Assembly (NCBI RefSeq): GCF_021155765.1
Contig: NC_060116.1
Coordinates: forward strand, 12,772,001 to 12,836,000
Reading direction: 5' to 3'
Origin: Diprion similis
Lineage: Eukaryota > Arthropoda > Insecta > Hymenoptera > Diprionidae
DNA: 64,000 nucleotides
This document shows, in pieces, positions 9,612-21,970 of the stretch (the first letter of the stretch is position 1; each line of letters starts with the position of its first letter). The position numbers were made by a program, and so were the translations under genes. The notes beneath the pieces were generated by a model. The model was given only the letters and a program-made list of their open reading frames with translations, was not told where the DNA came from and ran no database searches.

Positions 9612-10379
9612 ACTCAAATCAACGCGTTCACAGAAGCAACTTCCGTATCTTTCACTCTATGGTCAAAAACAACATTAACAACTAATTCTTCTTATCGGTA
9701 ATTATCTGATAAGATGTAACGATTTTTCGTTGTAGAACATTACCGTCGATTTTAAAAACATCCAATAATGTCTACGCGATTTTTATTTCACCACAAGTTA
9801 CCGAGACATTTATGATGCGGAATTGCGATTTCATACACGACTAATTAGCCAGATTTATGATTTGTAGTCCAGCATGGTTATGTATGTTGTTGGGTATTTC
9901 CGAACGATGACAAAGACGGCACGTTAGCAAACACGGGAGTTAACTTGTTCCAAGAAAAAACTTAGCTTCCGTAGGTGAAATATTTTTACATCAATGGTTC
10001 AGCCGTGGACACAGCGATTAGTTGCTGTAGTGGTCGCTTCTAAACAACTTCTAATTAGGAATATTTTTACGACTGTATTATCATTAATAGTTTTCTTTCA
10101 AACATAGTTTATCACCTTCCTTTCCGATAAAAATATTCTTACATAATTGGTTTCCGCGAAAAATGATCATCGCAACGTTAAATATACACCGATACCAAAT
10201 TAAGTCAGAAGGTAGGTATAATTCTGGGCCCGAAAATGTAGTCCCATAACAGATTTTTTCTCGTTTATGAATAATCATGTTATATTTATATTCCGTATAG
10301 TTTTGTATGAATTCTGAATAACCGTTGAATGATATAGCCTGCTCTACACATCATACATTAGTTCCTACACATATGGATG
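9612..10379. other. Upstream flank of gene 1, no gene seen
   Basis: AT-rich. The first part is similar to 18368-18562 upstream of gene 2. At 10178-10181 it holds the intact TTAA in CAACGTTAAATATAC, which corresponds to the piggyBac-like insertion point at 18559-18562 in the gene 2 unit. Confidence 0.5.
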
Positions 10380-10890
10380 TGATATGCTCACCCTCTTTAT
10401 TCTTTTAAGATCAAATTCGCTGATGCGGATGGTTAAAATCGCATATCACGCAGATTAAACTCACCTACACGGATGTGAAATCAGCTTTATTCACCTCGGA
10501 GGTATTTTCATCCTTCGACAAGGATAATCTTGATTCATCCCTTCAGATACTATGCAAATTTGTCTACCCAAAATTTAGTAAAATTGCATGCCCACGGACA
10601 GGCATACTTTTCTCCACTCAGACCAGGTAACAGGAGTATTGCACTGCCCACACGAGCAAATTCACCCTTGAATATTTTACAGCACAGATTTGTTGAACTT
10701 GAGCATGTTCACACGAAGGAGATTAAGCTGCTCGTCTACATCGGCAGAGGATGTAAATACAGCCGTGTTTCAGCGATAGACTTTACTGATATACGCATCA
10801 AGTATCGTTTCACGTTTACGACACCTCAACGATTGAAAACAAATATAACGATTTGGTTTGATCGCGTTATATGTACGCCCCAATAATTGG
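10380..10890. repeat. Duplicated distal 5' block (copy at 21525-21970)
   Basis: Shares long stretches with 21525-21970, starting GATATGC(T/A)CACCCTCTTTATTC. Two overlapping open frames (10530-10886 and its counterpart from 21674) are similar near the start, but they diverge by frameshift and match nothing recognised. I treat it as duplicated non-coding DNA or an old repeat. Confidence 0.7.
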
Positions 10891-12361
10891 ACCGCCTAGT
10901 TTTGTTCAGTTGTTATTCAGATTCAGTTGAAACAACACACGTTACCAATTTCAAGTGCAACTATGCATGACGTCTGTCTCTAGAGCTGCAGTTTCTTTTA
11001 TTTATTTATTATTGTTTCCGTCAGACCAAAACCTCATTTGTATGCAAAACAAGTAGAACACCTATTTATGCTTCACCAATCGACTCATAGAACATTATAA
11101 GAACGAAATCGATCAGAAGGATGAAAAAGATGCTGCTAGAGACAGAAGGAGTTTTCGATATTCTGTACGAATTATTTAACCATTTTGATATTCTTGTTTT
11201 CGGGCACTGCAATACAAAAATACAAAAATTGTATGCAAGAACAATTGTCTCCGAATATTACGAGGATAAGGCTCTGACGTAATAGTTCGTCGGTTCTCTT
11301 TTTGCAGTATCTCGTAACGTCAAGATTACAATAATCCGGTTTGATCGTCATTTCGTTTTTTATTTATTCGGCAATCCGCTGCTGCAGTAAACACAACGGG
11401 TGTTTCGGTATAAATGGCAGAGATTCGAGCAGTCACACTGGCACTGAGAATCATCAGCACTGCACAATTCCAATCACATCTAATTACACAAACAACAACT
11501 GCTTGTCATCCCTCGAGAAAGTAGATCGAGGAATATTTTTGTCTTTTTGATTTCCACCCACGACGATAAACCGGGATTTATATGAAGAGATCGACGCTTT
11601 TTCCGAAGCGTGTATGACATGCCAGCAGGCTGCACCTCGCTTCGTAAATAATATCACATTTGGTATATATGCATGACGGTATCCTGCTAGTAACAACGCT
11701 CCGTCGATACAAATTCACAGATCGAACGATTCGTCACTGGAAAATCAAGTTCACACGGATTCTTATTTGTTTCGTTAATGACATAATGTTTTTGCACGCC
11801 AGCTGCAAATCATTGCGATGATCAGTCGCTGTTTGAAAATTTTTCCGTTTTCATCTCAGAAACGCAAAGAGACATCTTGAAACAATGTATCGTGTCTCAG
11901 GATTCACGCATCATAGATTTGAACCTAGATAACGATATTCGAATCGTAGGGCCGCCGTTCCGCCCCCTTGTGGCAAAATAGAATACTTACTACAAGTCTG
12001 CGAAATTTCCTCGTCATTCTAAATCAAACTTCGGAACTAGTCGGTCGACGATGTAAGATTTTCTTACGATTGGTGGGTGTTTCGCTGGTGTGATGAGGTG
12101 CAACGCACACAATATTACGCAGTGAATGTGATCCAACAATTTTTTTCACTCTTGAAACAAAGTGGCTGTAATTTAATTTCGGATGACAACTGATGAGTGA
12201 AAAAAAGTTTATCTATTTTTAAAGTTCTAACGACGGTACTGTGATAATCATAAAACTTATAAATAAGGAACATGTTTATTACATAATGTCACACTCATCA
12301 CATCGTTTTTCTTTACATTATGATTGCCTTTTAATTTTTCAAGTCCATCCTAGTTTCCGGA
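10891..12361. other. Intergenic stretch, no gene recognised
   Basis: AT-rich DNA with short random frames such as 11341-11550. No protease exon, transposase or RNA gene was seen. Confidence 0.4.
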
Positions 12362-12707
12362 TTATTCTCCGGCCCAAATGATCGACTCTGTCCATGAAAC
12401 GTAGTGACAAATGCGAGTGAAAATACGAGTATCATCGACCCCTAAGCTCGTGACTCCGATAACGTCGTACAGTAGTAATACTATTTTTTCACTGCAGGTA
12501 ATTCACGAGGGACCTGCCCCTACGAACCTGCAAAAAAAAAACACTTTAATCCGCAAGTTCTGTGACAGCATTGCCTTGTCTCGAAGTCTCCGAATCGGTA
12601 CTCAAGAGTCTTGACGTATTGCAATGAGAAGATGGAGTGACAAGCTGTCAGATTGATCAGCGGTAGGGTCATCTTGGTGTAACCGGCATTCGGAAGCTCA
12701 TTGGTGC
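12362..12707 (-). pseudogene. Relic of the last two exons of a clip-protease gene
   Basis: Minus strand. From an AG acceptor at 12709-12708 the sequence TNELPNAGYTKMTLPLINLTAC parallels exon 5 of the intact genes ([20 protein letters not shown]), then decays. After a short gap, about 12510-12362 parallels exon 6: YDVIGVTSLG, then TRIFTRICHYVSW and ESIIW, ending at TAA (12364-12362) at the equivalent position. The GDSGGP segment is unreadable because of frameshifts and an in-frame stop. No exons 1-4 were found at higher coordinates. This is a much older duplicate than the three intact genes. Confidence 0.75.
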
Positions 12708-15116
12708 CTGAAAAAAATCCATCAATCGAATCATCGCAATCAACGTCGAAGCTGAACTGACCGGTAAGTGCAGGAGAAAATTATTAATTTGTTTTTAGAC
12801 TCGAACCGACGATATGCATTCCCGTGACTTTTTAATGGGTGTTTTTTTTTTGTTTTTTTTTTTAATCATGTATTACCGCCAGTCAATACAGTAAATCACG
12901 CGCGTTGCTTCGTCTGTACAAGATTAATTTCCCCCAAGAACCTGAATATAATTATCATTTGAATCCTGCCCAGGAACTAGTTACAGTTGTTTTCTTTTCT
13001 TTTGATAGCTGTTTAATATCGGCAAGTGAGATATTAGTATTAGCATTTAATTTTTGAGAAATTATCCCGGCCATAATCTTAATGGCTCGTGCAAATTACG
13101 TCTCCCCTGAGCTACGAGACTTGAATTCTGAAAAATGCTTGACCAAAGCGCCGAAAACCAGCTTGCGTCGCACCTGAATTATGGCGGCGGCTGAAGGTTT
13201 AAGCGAATCGAATTCCAACGTACCCTGTGAATCTACGTCTTCCGTGGCAAGCTGTTCGTTAGTCAAATTGAACCGCGTCATTTTATTTAAAAAAATCTAT
13301 AACCGGTTTACGGTACCAGCGAAAAGGTTAATTATCAATTTTAGATTCTTGCAAAAAATTTTATTCCGCGACACGAGTCTGCATTTACACAACCATCTCT
13401 ATAAAAATATTACACACAAGCGGTCTTCTCCCTCATTAAAGTATTGAACCATCAACGTTCTTCTCAACCAGAACTCGTCAATGTTTCGCAATTCTTATTT
13501 ACGCAGAATTCGATCAGCGATTGATGTCTGCGAGGGTCATCTCCGTTCGGGCTATCGAACCAGCTTTGCATTTTTCAAACCTCGTATACCGATCCCACAG
13601 CTGCCACCAGTTCAAAAAAGGCCCCGCGAAATCCTCGAGAGACGCGACTCTGTAGCCAAGTTTAAAATTTCACTTTTTAGATGATTACCAAACCACTGGG
13701 ATAGAAAGAAACATTTCTGTCTGACGGGGGCGCTGTGCAACTGAGGAAAACTGTTACCTATATACATACGTATGGCATGGAAATGTTTTTCCCCCTTTCC
13801 TTCTAGCGTCTCGAGTCCATATATGGGCAACGGCTTACCGCCTGTTACCTTCAAGTACGGAGAAACTTTCAGAGGAGAAACAAGACTTTGGTATTCTGGG
13901 TTTTCAACCAATTCTCAACACCATGCCCGCGTCGCCATGCCGTAAGAGAAAAAAATTGGCACTTTCCGATATCAGGCTTGTAGATACTTTTGGGCGCTTG
14001 TTATGGCAGATGAGGAAGCTTCGCATCCTAAATTCTAACACACGTCGTACGTGAGAGAAACATTTTCTCGAGCGATTGTGCGACTGACCGAAGAAATTAA
14101 TTTAACGTCCGTCAAATTAACGAGACGCAATAGCTCCTCCTTGAATCATAAGAGCCTTTGATGAATTGCCCCACTTGTGATACGTAAAAATCTGACAGCA
14201 ATAAATCCCCTACGCCTACAAATTTTTTTTCAAATCATTTCGGTGCTATGAAAATTCAGTTTTTTATAGTTTTTTGCCAGTAGTCTCACACCCTGAAATG
14301 TAATTTGCTAAAAATCGGAACCGATCGCGAAGTACATTCTGATCCTCAAACCCTGGTCTCGTGACTTTTGGAAATCTTTGTGATACTCCGATGTTGAGTG
14401 TATAGAAAAGTACAAAAAAACATATTTCAAGAATTTTCACATTCGAATCCAGATTCTGATTGCAAGAAATACTCTAAACTGCCATAAATAATGCAGGCAA
14501 CACTACTCTGAGCTATGCATGTGACCAGAGATTTTCAAAATCGAACGTATGTAAGGTATGAGTGACAGAAGTCATGGAAACTCGACCGGTGAGTTTCATG
14601 TCTGTTTCTGTAGGATCTCATCAGCACTGATGGGCAGAGACGCACACGGTACGTAGAGGCACCTTTTACCAGATTCAAGATGATCTCAATGTTTCAGAAC
14701 TAACATCCATCTTCGGACGCTAATACTCATCCTGTCGACAATTGAGCTAACGCTTCTTCTCCAAATGGCAGCTTCACGCCCAATGAAAGCTGCAGATTTA
14801 CAATTAAAGAACCGTATTCGGCTTGTGATGTTTCTATGTGTATAATTGTCAAGGGACGAGGCAGGAGAGTCAATAAAATAGATTCAAACAAAAGGTATAA
14901 TGATCTGTAGGTTTATTGTGATATAATTCCTTAATTTTGAGGTCTTGACGCGGACATTTGACATTTAACAATCAACTGAGAACAAAAAAGAAATAAACTA
15001 GAACAAGGTATATACCTTGGGTAATGGCTGTTGCGACGTATACATTTTAGGTTAAAATATGTAGATTCATTGGATTATAAGTACGGACATGCCGAAAAAA
15101 GTTATTTTAGATTACT
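12708..15116. other. Intergenic stretch between relic and gene 2
   Basis: No gene recognised. Two short frames (13481-13684 plus, 13911-13612 minus) lack any known motif. The part from about 13950 to 14900 is less AT-rich, with a plus-strand AATAAA near 14874. It could be an old transposon or retro-copy, but nothing diagnostic was seen. Confidence 0.4.
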
Positions 15117-15287
15117 TTACGTGAAATAAATCCAGTGTCGAACGAGCTCGCGCTAAGTACTGAACTTTTTGATCCGATAAATTGCTCTCTCGAGTTGTTC
15201 AAAATCGGGGCTCCAGCTGTACTGTCCAAAAATGACGAGCAATATTATTAAATTTACTGTCTCCTCGAATCCATACCAGTATCGGAT

Positions 15288-17573
15288 TTATCCTCGGCCC
15301 CACACGACGGACTCTATCCACGGAACGTAGTGATAAACGCGTGTGTAAATGGTGGGAATTACACTTCCGCAGAGTTGTCCTATACTTGTGACTCCGACTA
15401 CATCGTACATGCAGTAATAATCCTTGCTGCTGTATATCACGAGAGGGCCTCCACTGTCACCCTGAAATGCAAAAAGCCACCTTCAGTACGAGAAAAATTT
15501 CATTCGTCGTGACGTTCGACGAAATTAATGAAAGATACTCTTTTATCTGTGCGCATACCTGACACGTGTCACGGCCCGATTGTCCAGCACACATCGTCCA
15601 TTCTCCAACTACTCCATTGGGAAGCTGGAATAGAGACCCGCCAGTTGACCAGCTCGCGTTACAAGTTCGCTGATCGACGAAGGGAAGCGTAACTTTTAGA
15701 AGATCACTCGAACCTTCATCGCCAACTGTGAAATTAAACATGAGGATAGAGGTAGAGGTCATTGAAGCGTAATATTACTTGGCTGTTTGTACATGCATTT
15801 GTCATCATTCAATCAAAGAATCACGTATAAGAACCTTACACCATTCAACATGCCCCCATCCAGTCGCTATGGCTTTCTCAGTCCCAGTGGTGGGTGAGGT
15901 GTGCAGACAAGCCGGTCTGATCCAGGCGTTGAAGGGCACCCTGGACTCGAGACGAAGAAGCGCGATGTCGTGGTATTGCGCAGGACGCTGGTACTCAGGG
16001 TGTCTGATCCTCTCGGCAATGCGACGATCCTCCGGACTCGCCCCGTCGTCGGAACGCTCCAGGTTTAAATCGCCAACGCGCACCCATTTCGCGGCACCCC
16101 TAGAAATTGAACGGGCACTGTGTATGGAGTAAAAGTCAGCTAGAAAAATGCCATGATCAATCAAAACGTGCAATCTAGTGTCGGTAATGGAATTCTAAGT
16201 AACATAGTAGCGATTCACGATAATCTTGTCAAAGAGCATCAACCACGTTTGTGGTCTGATTAGCCAGCTACTTTTGCAGCGTAGATCTATGCGCGATCTC
16301 GCAGTGAAAATCCGGAACAATAAGGTGGTGGGCAAGCTCACCAACCCGATGAATAAGTACAGTGGGCTGCTGTCATTACGAAATTCTCGGATATCAGGGT
16401 GCCTCCGCAGTACCAACCGATTCTACCGTTTCCCGAATCGTAACCAACCGCTGCCATGTGGGGGAACTCCTTACGCTCGGCCCTTGTTCCTCCTAAAATC
16501 AATTTTGGGTAATTGATCGCGCAAACGGATATCCTCACTTTTTGTCCATTCAGGGCCTCGCGTATTTCACGAGTGTAATTGGCATATTCAGCACATTCTG
16601 AAAAAATAATTGCAATTTACGTCGGCGATTCTCCAAGGTAATAGATTGGCGATGAAAGTTGTAGGATAATTTTAAGCAGCTGAAACTCACTCTGTCTCGC
16701 AATTGCACCTCGTCCGTCTCCCACCGGATTCCGAGAGACAGTCGGAGTTGGCCGCGTGGTTTTTGGTCGGCTATTTGGACAGCAAACGACTGGTTCAAAT
16801 CCAGCATATCCGCAAATCGAATCTGGCGCTTTGCCATCCACCAATTGCTGGAATACGACGGCGCAGTTGTTCAGCAAGGTACAGACCCCGAAAGCGCGGT
16901 TTTTCAATCTGCAACGGTCACCTGGGATGTGTGGGTGAAGGAATTTCAGTCCCAATTACAAGCTGATCGCCAAGATAGAATGCGTTTAAACGCTTGCAGA
17001 AAGAACACGAGTTGCAATTTGTAACGAAAAGACATGCCATTGTACCAAGAAGAAAGTATGAAAGAAGCAATTTATTATATCACAGAAATTACAGAATTTC
17101 GTAGAGTGTTAATTACATGAGTTTTTTATGCGTATTGAAATTTTAAATCATCGGAAAAGTATCGTAGATAATAATCAAAAACGTCACGACTTGATGCAAA
17201 ATTTTGTTTAATTTTATTTTATACTTCGTCATCTTCCAAAAGCTATAATATTTGCTAACGATCTTTCGCAACATCGCGATAATTTAACATGAAGCCGTCC
17301 AGAAAGTAATTGCATTGTTTGAAAAACAGTCGCATATAATCACCTAGTAAGAATCGGACACTGCAGTCACGATTCACGCGATTAAAATTTTCAAAGTCCA
17401 TCCATTTTTGTAACCTGAACGCACTTCCGTTACGTACTAACCACAATACTTCAATTTTCAAATGAGAACGAAAATCGCAAAATAAATACAATTTCACGAT
17501 CGAACTCACCTTCGTCCATCGACTCGGCGTGATGCGTCGCGTAGAGGAGGAACAAAATAACCGGGAGAATCAT
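15288..17573 (-). CDS. Clip-domain serine protease, CLIPC type (tandem gene 2), 383 aa
   Basis: Same architecture as gene 1. Exons are 17573-17510, 16921-16691, 16597-16342, 16099-15840, 15725-15559 and 15461-15288, with conserved phases and GT-AG borders. Signal peptide MILPVILFLLYATHHAES; one six-Cys clip domain (RCRLK...VVCCP, about residues 25-69). The protease domain has H177, D228, S329 and S1 Asp in GRDTC. The activation bond is L131/I132, and the new N-terminus is ILGG rather than IVGG, a conservative change. It is four residues shorter than gene 1, in the linker before the activation site. Intron 1 (about 590 bp) is the shortest of the three. The enzyme should be a secreted trypsin-like zymogen. 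The promoter carries a 128-bp insertion between the kappaB-like element and the initiator, so expression may differ from genes 1 and 3. The 3' UTR block at 15117-15287 is conserved with genes 1 and 3. Confidence 0.92.
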
Positions 17574-17607
17574 CTTCGACGTCAAATAACTCTGCACGTC
17601 CGTAAAA

Positions 17608-17786
17608 CAATGATCGCGAAACGTGAACAACCAAGGTCCAGTCCGACCTCTTATCAAGAACGCCAAAACCTCCCAGGGGAAAAAGTTTTTCCTCCTTTTC
17701 GAGTACCACCACCATGCTCTCTTTCTCTCCTCGTAGGCTGAGCGTTCTTATTGGGAGGTTGGACTGCATTACATTTCGAAATCCCC
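17608..17786 (-). promoter_or_regulatory. Promoter of gene 2, split by an insertion
   Basis: GGGGATTTCG lies at 17786-17777 and the initiator-like TCATTG at 17613-17608. The kappaB-like element is 204 nt from the ATG, against 73-74 nt in the three other copies. The TATA-like stretch seen in genes 1 and 3 is interrupted. Confidence 0.5.
17639..17766. mobile_element. 128-bp inverted-repeat element in the gene 2 promoter
   Basis: Ends 17639-17663 and 17742-17766 are 25-bp imperfect inverted repeats. The left starts CAGTCCGACCTC and ends AAGAACGC; the inverted right end starts CAGTCCAACCTC and ends AAGAACGC. The element is absent from the aligned promoters of genes 1 and 3. It has no coding capacity, as expected of a MITE. 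A clear target-site duplication could not be defined. Confidence 0.7.
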
Positions 17787-17969
17787 ACCAAGCGAAATTG
17801 TTCCAAGCTTTGGACGTGTGGAAATACGTGTATTTTGTAACAGAATCTCTCTCACTGGTACTTCTCGGATGGTCCAAGAATGCTAATCAGATCATTTTTT
17901 CACATTCTTGTTCTTCCGCTTCTCTTCTAATCCTCATTTTACGACGTTCCCTTGATGTTATTTGCTAAT

Positions 17970-18367
17970 ACTTCCTTCTCGCCTCTATGCAGTAGCCAAA
18001 ATTCTGTAACAACACACAAATCTTTCCTAGAATGAACGAAGGAACTAGGAGAACGGTATAAAACACGGTAAAACGATTCCTTGAATCGTATGACACGGTG
18101 TTCGGATATACTTATTATACCTCGATGACACACACCTTTGATGTATATAATAGATAGACACACGTATATCACGTTTATTATTGCGCTTCTTCAATGTAAG
18201 GACATTATCTTTCTCTTTCCAAATACAAAAATGTAAGCTCTGCGGCCCGTAGCGACGATTATTGACCACTTATAGAAATCGTTATGATTTTTCAACTGTT
18301 CAGCGAATGTCAAATCGTGTTGTGACGTCATCGACGACGCCCCCGACATAATTAATGATTGTTACAC
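17970..18367. repeat. 398-bp tract identical to 9214-9611
   Basis: Twin of the tract upstream of gene 1, in the same orientation, with a constant offset of 8756 and no mismatch found. It is bordered on both sides by homologous but diverged DNA. Confidence 0.85.
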
Positions 18368-18562
18368 GCTCTAATCGACGCCCTCACGGAAACAGCTTCT
18401 GTATCTTTCACTCTATATCCAAAAACAACGTCACCAACTGATTCTTCTTATCGGTAATTATCTGCTTGCACGGATGTAACGATTTTTTGTTCTGGAACCT
18501 CACCATTGATTTTCAAAAATTATCATAAGCACATGCATTAAAAATGATCATCACAACGTTAA

Positions 18563-18800
18563 CCCTAGACGGGGTAACCGGGGTCCCTGGGTACCCCAAG
18601 CCAACTTTGAACTCCATCCATAACCCAGCAGACGATAGTTTCGGTTCAGGACGTTATTTATAATTCACTTCAACGTTCTCAGAGTCGGGTGATATCGATT
18701 ATCGTGTCAGTTCTTTGTTGTCTATGAGTCAGTAAAGGCCGCAGTCACGCGCGGGGTCCTTCGATACCCCGGATTTTCCCTTTACGTACATATTTTGTAG
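18563..18800 (+). mobile_element. Possible piggyBac-like element end
   Basis: TTAA at 18559-18562 is followed by CCCTAGACGGGGTAACCGGG. piggyBac-family elements insert at TTAA and start CCC(T/A)AG. The aligned empty site in the gene 1 unit (10178-10181) shows a plain TTAA, so this is an insertion. Subterminal GGGGTCC/GGGTACCCC motifs recur near 18585 and 18757. No right end (CTAGGG-TTAA) or transposase frame was found up to 21.5 kb, so it is non-autonomous or truncated. Confidence 0.5.
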
Positions 18801-19934
18801 TGGTGAGTCGATTTTACTTTCACTAGTATAATTAATCATTCTCATTATTAATCACATGTGAGGCGAGATATTGAGATGTTGACATTTTTTTTTTAAATCT
18901 TTTGAATAAATAATGACTGAAAAGTAAATAAACATCTTATATCGAGTAAAATCCGTGCAGGTAATTTATTTGTCCACTAAATAAAATTTACTTATTTGTG
19001 AGAGAAAAAATCTATTTGCAGTTGAAAAAAAGGTGCAACATGTGGTTTTTTATTAACTTTGCCCATTGACGGTTGTTTATTATTTTCAGGTTCCGGATAG
19101 ACAAATAATTATACTTTTTAGAAAAAAATTAATCAATACACCATATCATCTGAAGGCTCAATGTATTCCCTTTCAAATCCCGTTGGAATTTTGAAAATCG
19201 GTTAATTAGAAAAAGAATGAGACTATTTTGATTGAAAAAAGTAGTTTTTTTTTTCAGACTACCAGAAGTGAAGATATCAAGGGCACCGGCGGTTTCCTGG
19301 GGTACGGAAAAGGAGGATCAGCAGGCGGGATTTTTCATAAAGGTAGTTGAAAATTTTTTCTTCGACTCCTAAAATATCAATAAGCATACGCTGAAAATTT
19401 GAAAATAATTGATCGCATAGTTTGATTTATTTGAAACTAGAAAAAAGCTCTTATTTTAGGGATCAAGAATGGGACACACTCATTAAGTGGGCTGTGACTT
19501 ATTTCCATAAAATCCAAATGAGATGTTTTCAATTTTTTTCAACACTTTTCACTTTTTTTAGAAAATGCTGAACCAAACAGATTTCATCGTTATTTTTTAT
19601 ATTCGTATTGGAATGAAAAATGTAATTGAAAAAATACAATTCATCACAATTACACTTTTAGCTCTACAAACTGATTGTAAAACATGTTTTCAATGGACGC
19701 CACGTAATTTTTCAGCAACTACTGTCCATTGGTCGAAAAAAAAAATACGGAACTGGTGAAATTTGATCTTGTTTCACCAATTCAGCTTTCATGAAAGTCA
19801 GTCACCTTAGGTACGCGTCCTCTTTTTGACACGATAAAACTGAATCGGATATTACTCACATCGCAAGCATACTATCTGACAGGGAAACGGATGCCTCTAC
19901 CAGAGCGAGACAGAGGATGGCCATAATCTTTGCC
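18801..19934. other. Insertion-derived or intergenic DNA, no gene
   Basis: AT-rich with A/T runs. It has no counterpart in the gene 1 unit and probably belongs to the insertion that starts at 18563. The 64-aa frame at 19565 has no recognisable motif. Confidence 0.35.
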
Positions 19935-20100
19935 ACGACACTCCGAACGCCGGAGTATAAAAATCACGAACTGGTATCAATTGGGATAAGTCCCGAATCA
20001 AACTCAGAAAATTTTCCCATTTCGTTACCCTGAGTTTGATTCGGAACTTATGCCAATAGCTCGCGGTCCGCGGTTTTATACTCCGACGTTCGTAGTGACG
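19935..20100. repeat. Long imperfect hairpin (arms about 72 nt, loop about 22 nt)
   Basis: Left arm 19935-20007 and right arm 20030-20100 pair over nearly their full length. Shared blocks include CGGAGTATAAAA, GGxATAAGTxCCGAATC and AAACTCAG, the last closing on a short loop. Mismatches cluster in the middle. It could be a foldback/MITE element or a transcribed hairpin (small-RNA precursor). It lies in DNA specific to the gene 2 unit, which favours a mobile origin. Confidence 0.75.
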
Positions 20101-21524
20101 TGTGAAAAAACGAGACGCGCGTAGAGAGACTCAAGCTGTATCCACGAATTCTATTGTTTTACAGTATTTGAACAGCTTTGGTATCGATCTTTTTTTGAAC
20201 ACCGAATTCTTGAATCGTTGAATTGCGCAACACAAGAAATTTCCTAACCTTAGACCTCATTTGACCTTTGAAATTTCATCTTCTCTACGCGCTACGCAAC
20301 GTGAATATCACAATCCTTTCATATTATTTTAGGTCCGGAAGATTCTCATGATTCATTTTAGTCGGATATGTGAAACTGAATGTCTCTATTTAAGAAAATC
20401 CACCACAACACGTGACTGCAAATCTTGAATCGTAGTATGAATGTGGAAAAAATTGCTCATTTTCATGGCAATGTACTTTTCGATTGCAAATATTGCTCTT
20501 AGATTTTTCAACTCAAAGGTGGCTGGACCCAAACGTTTATTATTGAAAAGAAATTTTTTTTAATCATCCTACTATACGTGGACATGAAACAACGCGATGC
20601 CGCAGACAGTAATGTCATGAATAAAGGAACGTATGAGAAAACCTTCAAGCTAATTGTACGGTAGCTGTAGATATACATATGTATTACAAGAAAAAAGAAA
20701 ATGTCATGAAACGTGAAAAATAGAGATAGAAACGTAGAAATCGTTCACCTGTATAAATGAAGCATAACGGCATCGGGTATTTACCGAAAATGTTCACCAA
20801 CCTTCTCCGGCATACGTGTCACTCTTTTCAATATCAGGCCAACCTCGATTGCTATGTCGTTTAGTCTCCCACACTCATCGTCAATTTCATCAGGCATGAA
20901 TGATTGTTGAAATGTCTGCAAACTCTGGTAACCGAAGTTTTTTCTAAATCTGTATCATGTATTCATAGATGTCGAGTTACTTTTATTCCCTACGAAATTA
21001 TCAGAACCGCAGACCCCTGTTTTACACTCACTAATATTCACATAATTTGGCAAGTATTTGAAAAAATGTGATCCGAAAATGTTTTTCTATATCCCCGCCC
21101 CATCGCCAATCTAGGATCGCATTTCTGAGATGGGCATAAACAATTTCCTGCACAAATTTTGGCTGACCATTTTTTTTCTACATATATATACCAACTGTTG
21201 TATCACTTTTGCTAATTTTCAGCGTGATTTCTTTCGTCTTATACGTTGCCTTGAGTATATTAAGTTATTCTGAGAAAGTAAAAAATATTTCTATGCAAAT
21301 TGATATCCAGAATGTATGAACAATGAATGTACGAGCGGTATTATAAGATGACTAATTCATTTTTAATGAAACTATCGACGACGCAATTTTATGAGATATG
21401 ATTCTTGCATGATTCTTCACAAATGAGCTGCCTCTAGAGCTGAACGTAATTAAAATATACGTCTTAAACGTGATATTTATACATGCTTCGTATTCAATTG
21501 CATATGAGACATATCTACAAAAGT
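20101..21524. other. Intergenic stretch, no gene recognised
   Basis: AT-rich and without homologous sequence in the gene 1 unit. No open frame of note. Confidence 0.4.
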
Positions 21525-21970
21525 GATATGCACACCCTCTTTATTCTTTTAAGAGCAAATTCGTCGATGCGGATGGTTAAAATCGCATATCACGCAGATT
21601 AAATTCACCAACACGGATGTGAAATCGGCTTTATTCACCTCGGAGGTATTTCCATCCTTCGACAAGGATAATCTTGATTCATCCCCTCTCATACTATGCG
21701 AATCTGTCTACCCAAAATTTAGTAAAATTAGATGCCCATGGACAGGCATACTTTTCCCCACCCAGGCCATGTTACAGGGGTATTGCACTGCCCACACGGG
21801 CAAATTCACCCTTCAATATTTTACAGCGCAGATTCGTTGACTTGAGCATGTTCGCGCGAAGGAGATTAAGTTGCGCGTCTACATTGGAAGAGGATGTGAA
21901 TATAGACGTGTTTCAGCGATAGACTTTACTGATGTACGCATCAAGTATCGTTTCACGTTTACACTCGATA
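21525..21970. repeat. Duplicated distal 5' block (copy of 10380-10890)
   Basis: See 10380-10890. It begins GATATGCACACCCTCTTTATTC and continues through CTTCGACAAGGATAATCTTG and the later TTCACGTTTACAC(C/T). It defines the outer limit of the gene 2 unit. Confidence 0.7.

Noticed and set aside
13084-13911. Possible further protease exons between the 12.4-kb relic and gene 2
   Set aside because: Frames there do not align with HDIALL, TAAHC, clip-Cys or signal-peptide exons.
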